The notes beneath the pieces are model-generated. The model worked only from the letters and a program-made list of their open reading frames with translations. It made no database searches and had not been told where the DNA came from. The translations under genes and the position numbers were made by a program. Of a DNA stretch of 49,119 nt, positions 24,348 to 32,238 are shown one piece after another (within the stretch, counting starts at the first letter, position 1; every line of letters begins with the position of its first letter). Origin of the DNA: Mariniphaga sp. (GTDB lineage Bacteria; Bacteroidota; Bacteroidia; Bacteroidales; Prolixibacteraceae); NCBI GenBank assembly GCA_024636975.1, contig JAGXGA010000043.1, positions 1 to 49,119 on the forward strand. The letters run 5' to 3'.

Positions 24348-26075
24348 ATGAAAATTAAAAAATTTATGCTGATGTTGGGAGTTGGTTGTGCGCTGTTTAA
24401 CACTTCTTGTACTGATGATTATGAAATTGTTCCGTTAGAACAGTTTACGCTGGACTTTGTGTTTTCCGAAACCGATTCTCTGGGAAATCAGGCTTACCAA
24501 TATTTGAATTCGGTTTATTCTCAAATGCAAAACGGGCATAACCGTGTGGGCGGCGACTACCTTGATGCTGCAACCGATGACGCCATATCATCTTCATTAA
24601 CAGAGAACGATGTTTATAAACTGGCAACAGGCCAATATACCGCTGCCACCCAGATCGGTTCCGACATGCGCTGGAGTCAGTATTATGCCGGAATCAGAAC
24701 AGCAACAACGTTTATTACAAACATCGACAGAGTTCCTTTAATGGATACTTTTAATGATGGACAACCACTGAACAGAGCCTGGAAAAGTGAAGCTCGCTTT
24801 ATTCGTGCCCTGCATTATTTCAATCTGGTTAAACGTTACGGCGGTGTGCCGCTATTGGGTGATCATGTTTACCAATTGGGAGAAGATATGGAATTGCCTA
24901 GAAATACTTTTGAAGAATGTGTTGACTACATTGTTAGCGAACTAGACGCTATTAGAGACAGCCTAAGAACTGCTCCGATTACCGACCTATCAACAAAAGG
25001 GCATGCAGTAACACGCGAAGCAGCAATGGCTCTAAAAGCCAGAGTTTTGCTTTATGCCGCCAGTCCGCTGTTTAATGGGCAAAATATTGATCCTTCCAAC
25101 GAATTAACCGGTTATACAGACTACAGTGCCGAACGATGGAAACAGGCAGCAGATGCCGCAAAGTATTTTATCGACAATTATACCTTCTTTAAACTGGTAC
25201 CTGAATTTCAGAAGGTTTTTACGGTTGATGCCAACCCAGAGATTATATTCTTTCGCCAGGGAGGAAACAATCGCAGTATTGAAACCACAAACGGTCCGGT
25301 TGGATTTAGCAGCCAAAACCTTGGGAATGGACGAACAAGCCCGGCTCAAAATTTAGTGGATGCATTTCCGATGCTGGACGGAAAATCAATTTCAGATTCA
25401 TCGTCAATGTATAGGTATAGTGTGTCCTCAATGTACCAAAACCGCGATCCGCGTTTAAAGAAAACGGTTCTTCACAACGGATCTACGTGGTTAAATACAA
25501 GCTTAGAAACTTATCAGGGCGGTAAAAACAACCCTGCCGGAGCGACTCAAAAAACAAAAACCAGTTACTACCTGCGGAAGTTTATGGGTGCCTTCGAAAA
25601 CGAAGCGAATTACTACGATGTCCGTCACAACTGGATCTCGTTTCGCTATGCCGAAGTTCTCCTGAATTTTGCTGAAGCACAAAACGAATATGCAGGCCCT
25701 GGCGATGATGTTTACAAAGTGATAAAAGATCTTCGTGCCAGAGCAGGTATTGAAGCCGGCAACGACGGCATGTACGGTTTAAATTCAGGAATGGACAAAG
25801 AAGAAATGAGAGCTGTTATTCAAAACGAAAGAAGGATTGAACTTGCTTTTGAAGAACACCGGTATTGGGATATCAGAAGATGGAAAACAGCGGAGGATGT
25901 ATTAAATCAACCGGTAGAAGGATTGGTGATTATCAACAGTGCCGGAGTTATGATTCCAAACTTTGTGGATGTGTTGTCTACCAGTTTCGAAAAAAGACAA
26001 TACCTGTATCCTATTCCTTATTCCGAGGTGATCAAAAATCAGAACATGGTTCAAAATCCAGGCTGGGAACGATAA
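24348..26075 (+). CDS. SusD/RagB family nutrient-binding lipoprotein
   Basis: A 575-residue surface lipoprotein with Cys21 in FNTSC. Typical SusD segments are SEARFIRALHYFNLVKRYGG, ALKARVLLYAASPLFNG, SFRYAEVLLNFAEAQNEYAG, RAGIEAGNDGMYGL, ERRIELAFEEHRYWDIRRW and LYPIPYSEVIKNQNMVQNP. It follows its SusC by 23 bp, the standard order. It is clearly related to the SusD at 17879 (both carry the RARAGI/RERAGI plus DGMYG stretch), so the two probably arose by duplication. It is expected to cap the 21196 SusC barrel. Confidence 0.95.
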   Translation: MKIKKFMLMLGVGCALFNTSCTDDYEIVPLEQFTLDFVFSETDSLGNQAYQYLNSVYSQMQNGHNRVGGDYLDAATDDAISSSLTENDVYKLATGQYTAATQIGSDMRWSQYYAGIRTATTFITNIDRVPLMDTFNDGQPLNRAWKSEARFIRALHYFNLVKRYGGVPLLGDHVYQLGEDMELPRNTFEECVDYIVSELDAIRDSLRTAPITDLSTKGHAVTREAAMALKARVLLYAASPLFNGQNIDPSNELTGYTDYSAERWKQAADAAKYFIDNYTFFKLVPEFQKVFTVDANPEIIFFRQGGNNRSIETTNGPVGFSSQNLGNGRTSPAQNLVDAFPMLDGKSISDSSSMYRYSVSSMYQNRDPRLKKTVLHNGSTWLNTSLETYQGGKNNPAGATQKTKTSYYLRKFMGAFENEANYYDVRHNWISFRYAEVLLNFAEAQNEYAGPGDDVYKVIKDLRARAGIEAGNDGMYGLNSGMDKEEMRAVIQNERRIELAFEEHRYWDIRRWKTAEDVLNQPVEGLVIINSAGVMIPNFVDVLSTSFEKRQYLYPIPYSEVIKNQNMVQNPGWER

Positions 26076-26107
26076 GTATTAACAATACAAATATCAATTT
26101 ATTGAAT

Positions 26108-26194
26108 ATGAAACGAGCATGTAAAGTTTTCTCAGTATGGGAAATAACTCGTAGTGCGAGTTCTATACGATACCATCTAAATAAACAATCATAA
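26108..26194 (+). other. Leader ORF candidate with small hairpin before SusC
   Basis: In the 123-bp gap between SusD and SusC an ATG at 26108 opens a 28-codon frame (MKRACKVFSVWEITRSASS...) that ends four bases before the SusC start. It contains a perfect 6-bp hairpin, AACTCG (26146-26151) with CGAGTT (26157-26162). It may be a translated leader that couples to SusC or simply leader RNA. There is no independent evidence for a peptide. Confidence 0.2.
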
Positions 26195-26198
26195 TCGT

Positions 26199-29100
26199 AT
26201 GAAAAAAATATTATTATTACTAATAGGCGTGCATTTCTTTTATGTGGCTCTGGCACAGCAAGTTACTATTGCAGGAATTGTGTCGTCTTCCGATGGTGAG
26301 CTTCTTCCCGGAGTGAATGTTGTAATAGAAGGAACTACAATTGGAACAACAACCGATATTGACGGGAAATATCAAATCTCGGCCAAGCAGGGAGAAAAAC
26401 TAATCTATTCTTTTATTGGTTTCAAAAAGGAAGAACAGACTGTTACTGGTCAAACAATGATTAACGTTGTTTTGGCTCCCGACTTAAACGACCTAGAAGA
26501 AGTAGTTGTTGTTGGTTACGGAGAAACGAAACGGATTACAAACACCGGATCGGTTAGTGCTATTCAGGCACGAGAGTTGAGAACCATCCCAACTTCGAGT
26601 GTGCAAAATGCTCTGTACGGTAAAATGCCGGGATTTTTCACGCAGCAAAGATCGGGTCAGCCGGGTAAAGATGCTTCTGATTTCTTTATCCGTGGAGCCA
26701 GTTCACTAAACTCTGAAGGAAACCAGCCACTAATTATTGTAGATGATGTACAGTATTCTTTCGATCAGCTTTCACAAATTAACGTTAACGAAATTGAAAG
26801 TATTTCGATATTAAAAGATGCTTCTACAACTGCTGTCTATGGTATTAAAGGTGCAAACGGAGTGTTGGTGGTAAAAACCCGCCGCGGACAGGCAGGCAAA
26901 CCCAAAGTTAACGTAAGGCTCGAAAGCGGAATGCAGACCCCGGTGCGTAGACCCAAGTTTTTAAACTCGTACCAAACAGCAAAACTTGTTAACGAAGCTT
27001 ACGCAAATGACGGACTGCAGTCTCAGTTTTCTCAAGAGGATCTCGATTTATTTCAAAGTGGCGAAGATCCTTACGGACATCCGGATGTCAACTGGTACGA
27101 CGAGATTTTCAAAAAGGTCGCTTTTCAGCATAATGCGAATGTCGATTTTTCGGGTGGTACAGAACGCCTTAAGTACTTTATTTCGGGAGGTGCATTCACA
27201 CAAAACGGTTTGATTAAGGATTTTAATAACCCTTACAACGAAGTTAACAGCAATTACTTCTACCGGAGATTCGACTACCGGACGAACCTTGACTTTGATG
27301 TAACCAATACATTAAAACTGAGGCTGGATATCACTTCCCGCTTTGGTAATATCAATCAACCGAGAGGGCAAAATGTTGTCGGAGAAATTTACAATTTCTC
27401 AAAAATACACCCTTATTCTTCTCCTGTTTTAAATCCAAACGGCACGTATTCTTATGCCTACGATACCGACGAAAAATTACCTACAATAAACGCAAGGATT
27501 GCGAACGGTGGTTACGAGCGAATCAGAAGATCCGATTATAACGTGCTTTTCGGAGCTACACAACAACTCGACTTTTTGATTAAAGGCTTAGAGGCATCAG
27601 GACGGGTTGCTTTCTCGAGTATCGAAGAAAATAACCGTCAAGTATTCAGAAGTTCGTTCCCAACCTACCATTACGACGCCGAAAATGACAGCTATAACAT
27701 CGACCCAAGGGGCCAGTATGCTTACGGCAGCTATGCTGTTTTAGGATCACAAAACAGGTTTGAGAAAGACTTGAATATTCAGGCCTTTTTACGTTACGAT
27801 ACCCAAATTCTTTTTAAGCACAACCTGAATGCAATGTTGCTTTACAACAGGCAGAGCAGAACATCGCAGGCAAACGTACCCGCAAACTTTGAAGGTTATA
27901 CCGCAAAAGTAAGTTATAATTATAAAGAAAAATACTTGATTGATTTTAACGGGGCATACAACGGAACAGACCGGTTTGGAGAAAATAACCGCTTTGGATT
28001 TTTCCCCGCAGTAGGCGCTGGCTATGCCGTTTCTGAAGAGCCCTTTTTTAAAGATGCGTTCTCAAATGTACAGTTGTTTAAAATCAGAGCGTCTTATGGT
28101 TTGGTAGGATCTGACGTTGCTCCCGGCGACCGCTACCTTTACAGGCAGGTTTATCAAAACGGTGGGGGTTATTATTTCGGAGAAAGCGTTTGGACCTCAC
28201 CTTTCCCAACGGTTTACGAAGGAAGCCTAGGCAACAACAATGTTAGCTGGGAAAAAGCAAGAAAATTCGATGTTGGAATTGACGCGAATCTTTTTGATAA
28301 GCTATCAATAACTGCCGACTATTTCTACGATTACCGCTTTGACCAGTTGGTAACAAAGCAGGATATTCCGGCTATTTTGGGTATTGGCATTTCTCCGTCC
28401 AACATCGCTGAAACAGAAAACCGTGGCTTCGATGGAAAAATTGACTATCAAACTAAAATCTTTAAAGAAGTTCACTTTAACACAAGCTTTGTATTCTCTT
28501 ATGCAAAAAACAAAGTATTGTACAAAGCCGAAGCCGAACAAGCTTATCCATGGCTGCAGGAAACTGGTCGTCCTATCGGGCAACCTTTTGGTTACACCTT
28601 CACAGGCTTTTACAGTCAGGATGACATAGCCGGATTGAACGACGGTGACCTCGACAATGATGTCGCGGTTCCGTTAAACGATGTTCCGGTTCAAGCCGGT
28701 GATTTGAAGTATGCTGACCTGAATGACGACGGAGTTATCGATAATTTCGACCGTGGCCCTATTGGGAAACCAAATTTACCGAATACAACCTTGGGCTGGT
28801 CGTTGGGAGGTTACTTTAAAGGCTTTACTGTTAATGTATTGTTCCAGGGGTCTTTCAACTACAGCTTCAGTGTTGTAGGTACGGGTATCGAACCATTCAA
28901 AAGTCAGTTTCAACCCATTCACCTCGATCGATGGACACCTGAAACTTCAGAAACAGCTACATTCCCAAGGTTAACAAGTAACCCAACAACAGTAAACAGC
29001 GGATCGGCTTATATGTCAGATTTTTGGTTGGTTGATGCGTGGTATGTGCGTCTAAAAACTGTTGATGTGGGTTACCAGATTCCACAAGAACTATTGCCGC

Positions 29101-29261
29101 TCAATATCAACAGCGCAAGGTTGTATATGAATGCATATAACTTGGTAACCTGGACAAGCTACGACAAGTATCAACAGGATCCGGAGATTTCAACAAACAC
29201 TGCCGGTGACGCATACATGAATCAGCGAGTGGTTAATTTAGGTCTTCAGATTTCGTTTTAG
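26199..29261 (+). CDS. SusC/RagA family TonB-dependent receptor
   Basis: A 1020-residue outer-membrane receptor with the classical layout: signal peptide (FYVALAQQ), regulatory-like domain (VTIAGIVSSSDGELLPGVNV, GTTIGTTTDIDGKYQI), the LEEVVVVGYGETKRIT linker, plug (ALYGKMPGFFTQQRSGQPG, PLIIVDDVQYSFDQLS, AVYGIKGANGVLVVKTRRG) and barrel ending VVNLGLQISF. A DLNDDGVIDNFD loop is present. It is the last gene of the block and a terminator follows within about 30 bp. No SusD gene follows it. Its closest available partner is the SusD at 17879 or the shared SusD at 24348. Confidence 0.95.
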   Translation: MKKILLLLIGVHFFYVALAQQVTIAGIVSSSDGELLPGVNVVIEGTTIGTTTDIDGKYQISAKQGEKLIYSFIGFKKEEQTVTGQTMINVVLAPDLNDLEEVVVVGYGETKRITNTGSVSAIQARELRTIPTSSVQNALYGKMPGFFTQQRSGQPGKDASDFFIRGASSLNSEGNQPLIIVDDVQYSFDQLSQINVNEIESISILKDASTTAVYGIKGANGVLVVKTRRGQAGKPKVNVRLESGMQTPVRRPKFLNSYQTAKLVNEAYANDGLQSQFSQEDLDLFQSGEDPYGHPDVNWYDEIFKKVAFQHNANVDFSGGTERLKYFISGGAFTQNGLIKDFNNPYNEVNSNYFYRRFDYRTNLDFDVTNTLKLRLDITSRFGNINQPRGQNVVGEIYNFSKIHPYSSPVLNPNGTYSYAYDTDEKLPTINARIANGGYERIRRSDYNVLFGATQQLDFLIKGLEASGRVAFSSIEENNRQVFRSSFPTYHYDAENDSYNIDPRGQYAYGSYAVLGSQNRFEKDLNIQAFLRYDTQILFKHNLNAMLLYNRQSRTSQANVPANFEGYTAKVSYNYKEKYLIDFNGAYNGTDRFGENNRFGFFPAVGAGYAVSEEPFFKDAFSNVQLFKIRASYGLVGSDVAPGDRYLYRQVYQNGGGYYFGESVWTSPFPTVYEGSLGNNNVSWEKARKFDVGIDANLFDKLSITADYFYDYRFDQLVTKQDIPAILGIGISPSNIAETENRGFDGKIDYQTKIFKEVHFNTSFVFSYAKNKVLYKAEAEQAYPWLQETGRPIGQPFGYTFTGFYSQDDIAGLNDGDLDNDVAVPLNDVPVQAGDLKYADLNDDGVIDNFDRGPIGKPNLPNTTLGWSLGGYFKGFTVNVLFQGSFNYSFSVVGTGIEPFKSQFQPIHLDRWTPETSETATFPRLTSNPTTVNSGSAYMSDFWLVDAWYVRLKTVDVGYQIPQELLPLNINSARLYMNAYNLVTWTSYDKYQQDPEISTNTAGDAYMNQRVVNLGLQISF

Positions 29262-29291
29262 CAAATAATAGTTTAGTTTGATGATGGAGTA

Positions 29292-29325
29292 GTTCCTGCA
29301 GAAATGCAGGAACGCTCTTCTTTTA
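29292..29325 (+). terminator. Intrinsic terminator after the SusC at 26199
   Basis: GTTCCTGCA (29292-29300) pairs perfectly with TGCAGGAAC (29305-29313) around a GAAA tetraloop, and a T-rich run (CTCTTCTTTTATTT) follows. It lies 30 bp after the stop codon and marks the end of the roughly 25-kb mannan block. Confidence 0.75.
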
Positions 29326-29352
29326 TTTCGATGAAATTCTAATAAATTGAAA

Positions 29353-31290
29353 ATGAAAAACATTTTTCCGGTACTTGTTCTGCTGCTACTAACAACTTGT
29401 GCTAACGCCGAGGTAAGCTTACCCCATTTCTTTTCCAGTAATATGGTATTGCAACGCGATCAACCCATTAAAATTTGGGGAAAAGCCGACAAGAACGAAT
29501 CTGTTTCTGTAACAATAGATGGTATTAAACAAAAAACAGTTGCCGGGAAAGATAGAACGTGGAAACTCGAAATGCCTGCTATGAGATTCGGAGGGCCTTA
29601 CGAAGTAAAAATTGAAGGCCAAGAGAATACCATAACATTTGGCAATGTATTAATTGGCGATGTTTGGATTTGCAGTGGGCAATCGAATTTGGAGTTCAGT
29701 CTGGATAGCGACTTAACTGCCGACGAGGAGATAAAAAATTCAGAAATTCAGAATATCCGCTTGCTCACTGTTCCAAAATCAATTCAAACAAAAGAGAAAT
29801 ATGATATTGGCGAAACTACCTGGGTAGAATGCAATCCTTCAACTTCTGCGCATTTTTCGGCTGTAGGCTATTTCTTTGGTAGCAAGTTGCAGGAACATCT
29901 AGATGTACCTATCGGACTGATCAATTCATCGTGGGGCGGAACAGACATTGAACCATGGACAAGCTGGGAAGCGTCGATGAATAACGATGAATATGCACCA
30001 TTTAAAGGAAAAACGCTTGAAGAAGCAGCTGGTTTTACCTCCGAAAATGTAGAACTCTTTAAAGCCGCCATGAACGATGATCCGGCAATGGCAAAAAGAT
30101 GGTACGATCCTGATACCAAAATGAAAGGATGGGAAAAAATGGCCGTACCAAAAGCCTGGGATGGGGACTTAGGAACCCAAGATGGAATTATATGGTTTCG
30201 GAAAGAAATTGAGCTTCCAGCGGAAGCTGAAGGTGCGGTTGGAAGCATTCAGTTGGGTGCGATTGACGATGAGGATATTACTTGGATCAACGGTGAAAAG
30301 GTAGGCTCGATTAACCTGTGGCTTGCCAATAGAAAATATGACATAAAAAAGGGAATTTTGAAAGCCGGGAAGAATACGATTATTGTACGCATAAAGGATA
30401 CCGGCACTATTGGAGGAATGTTCGGAAAAGCTGAGCAACTTTACCTTGAAGTAAACGGTATAAAATATCCTTTAGCAGGACGGTGGGATTACAAGCCTTC
30501 TGTACTAAGCTCTGAATTTGGTTTCAAATCGGCAGGAACAAGCCCAAACAGTTTTGCTTCGTTGTTGTATAACGGAATGATTCATCCAATGGTTGGAATG
30601 GGAATTAAAGGTGTTATATGGTATCAGGGTGAAAATAACGCAGGCGAGGCTTTCCGGTATCGCAAGTTGTTTCCAAACATGATTGAGGATTGGAGAAAAC
30701 AATGGGGCTACGATTTTCCATTCTTATGGGTTCAATTGGCCAGTTTTATGGAATTGGATAAACAACCATCAGAAAGTGAGTGGGCCGAGTTACGCGAAGC
30801 TCAAAACATGACGCTGTCGCTGCCAAAAACAGGGCAAGCTGTTATCACTGATATTGGCGAAGCTTTCGACATTCATCCCCGAAATAAAAAAGATGTTGGA
30901 TTGCGATTGGCCCATATCGCCATGAATATTGCCTACGAAAAAAATGTACTGCCTTCTGGTCCAGTTTTCGAAAAATTGGAAAAGGATGGAAATAAACTGG
31001 TCTTGTCATTCGCAAACATTGGTAGTGGCTTAACTGCGCAGGACAATAGCAAATACGGCTACTTGAAAGGTTTTGCGGTAGCTGGTGACGACAAAAAATT
31101 CCATTGGGCTCAGGCCTATATTTCGCATGACAAAGTAATTGTATGGAGCGATAAAGTTAAGAATCCGGTTGCTGCGCGTTATGGCTGGGCAAACAATCCG
31201 ATTGAAATCAATTTGATTAACAGTGATGGCCTGTTAGCTTCTCCCTTCCGAACGGATCAATGGTTAGGTATAACAGAAAAGAGTAAATAA
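29353..31290 (+). CDS. Sialate O-acetylesterase-like (SASA domain) protein
   Basis: A 645-residue secreted esterase with signal peptide (ending CANAE). It matches the sialate O-acetylesterase/SASA family: FFSSNMVLQRDQPIKIWG opening, CSGQSNLEF with Ser111 as nucleophile in the GQSN motif, a jelly-roll insert (residues about 240-370, GIIWFRKEIELP), VIWYQGENNAGEA, and DIHPRNKKDVGLRLA carrying the catalytic Asp-x-His. Sialic acid is not implied; Bacteroidota PUL members of this family deacetylate various glycans, including hemicelluloses. The ATG at 29353 is chosen over the TTG at 29347. It follows the terminator, so it needs read-through or its own promoter, which I do not see. Confidence 0.88.
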   Translation: MKNIFPVLVLLLLTTCANAEVSLPHFFSSNMVLQRDQPIKIWGKADKNESVSVTIDGIKQKTVAGKDRTWKLEMPAMRFGGPYEVKIEGQENTITFGNVLIGDVWICSGQSNLEFSLDSDLTADEEIKNSEIQNIRLLTVPKSIQTKEKYDIGETTWVECNPSTSAHFSAVGYFFGSKLQEHLDVPIGLINSSWGGTDIEPWTSWEASMNNDEYAPFKGKTLEEAAGFTSENVELFKAAMNDDPAMAKRWYDPDTKMKGWEKMAVPKAWDGDLGTQDGIIWFRKEIELPAEAEGAVGSIQLGAIDDEDITWINGEKVGSINLWLANRKYDIKKGILKAGKNTIIVRIKDTGTIGGMFGKAEQLYLEVNGIKYPLAGRWDYKPSVLSSEFGFKSAGTSPNSFASLLYNGMIHPMVGMGIKGVIWYQGENNAGEAFRYRKLFPNMIEDWRKQWGYDFPFLWVQLASFMELDKQPSESEWAELREAQNMTLSLPKTGQAVITDIGEAFDIHPRNKKDVGLRLAHIAMNIAYEKNVLPSGPVFEKLEKDGNKLVLSFANIGSGLTAQDNSKYGYLKGFAVAGDDKKFHWAQAYISHDKVIVWSDKVKNPVAARYGWANNPIEINLINSDGLLASPFRTDQWLGITEKSK

Positions 31291-31368
31291 CTTTTTGGCA
31301 TTCCTATTAAAATGAGTACAACACAAAAGAGCCATACTGTTAATTTTGGCCTGCAATAACTAAAAAGA

Positions 31369-32208
31369 ATGAACCCAATGAAAGTCATTAGAGCTGTAGC
31401 ACTGCTTATCGCAGTTTTCGGAATTACTTTACAAAGTTGGGCTGCCGATGCCAAACATTTATCCACGCACAGTCCTTCGATGGACAAAGCCATACCTGTT
31501 GTAGTTATCACTCCGGAAGGATATTCTAAAAATGAATCATACCCTGTCCTTTACCTCCTTCACGGTTATAGTGGTAACGAAAGCGATTGGATCAACAATG
31601 TGCCTGAAATAAAATACTATGCCGATCTGTATCAATTTATTATCGTGTGCCCTGATGGCAATTTTTCAAGCTGGTATTTTGATAGTCCGGTAGATAATAG
31701 CTGGAAATATGAAACCTATGTTGCCAAAGAGCTGGTTGCCTGGGTGGATGACTCTTTTAGTACCATTCAAGCCCCCGCAGGACGGGCAATAACAGGCTTG
31801 AGCATGGGCGGACACGGCGCTTTTTACGTTGCTCTCAGGAACCAGGATGTATACGGTGCGGCAGGAAGCATGAGCGGCGGCGTTGATATACGGCCATTTC
31901 CAAACAATTGGGAGCTTTCGAAAAGACTGGGCGATTATGCCACAAACAAAGAAAACTGGAAGGAAAACTCGGTGATCAACCTGGTTTATAAACTGAAACC
32001 GGGATCGCTTCAAATCACTTTTGATTGTGGGGTGAGCGATTTCTTTTACGACGTAAATTGTAAACTGCATGAAAAACTGCTGGAAGAAAATATTCCACAC
32101 GATTTTACAGTAAGGTCGGGAATTCATAACTGGGAATACTGGAAAAATTCAATCGCCTACCAAAGCGTATTCTTTCATCATTTTTTTAAAAAATCAAAAC
32201 AAGAATAA
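31369..32208 (+). CDS. Alpha/beta-hydrolase esterase (esterase D / feruloyl-esterase-like)
   Basis: A 279-residue secreted esterase (signal peptide ending QSWAA). It has the putative-esterase fold markers YPVLYLLHGYSGNESDW (oxyanion loop), GLSMGGHGA with nucleophile Ser145, DCGVSDFFYD with the likely acid Asp, and GIHNWEYW with His253. The family includes feruloyl and acetyl-xylan esterases and S-formylglutathione hydrolase; the secreted form and the neighbours point to a glycan ester. A second in-frame ATG at 31378 is possible. It lies 78 bp after the SASA gene and 30 bp before the GH78-like gene. Confidence 0.88.
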   Translation: MNPMKVIRAVALLIAVFGITLQSWAADAKHLSTHSPSMDKAIPVVVITPEGYSKNESYPVLYLLHGYSGNESDWINNVPEIKYYADLYQFIIVCPDGNFSSWYFDSPVDNSWKYETYVAKELVAWVDDSFSTIQAPAGRAITGLSMGGHGAFYVALRNQDVYGAAGSMSGGVDIRPFPNNWELSKRLGDYATNKENWKENSVINLVYKLKPGSLQITFDCGVSDFFYDVNCKLHEKLLEENIPHDFTVRSGIHNWEYWKNSIAYQSVFFHHFFKKSKQE

Positions 32209-32238
32209 TCGGAGTAACCCATTTTTAAAGAAACTATC

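Noticed and set aside
25865-26194. 109-codon plus-strand frame
   Set aside because: Most of it is a shadow of the SusD gene. Only its last 28 codons fall in the gap, noted separately as a weak leader ORF.
31666-32127. 153-codon minus-strand frame
   Set aside because: It is antisense to the esterase with Ser145 and His253 motifs and has no support of its own.
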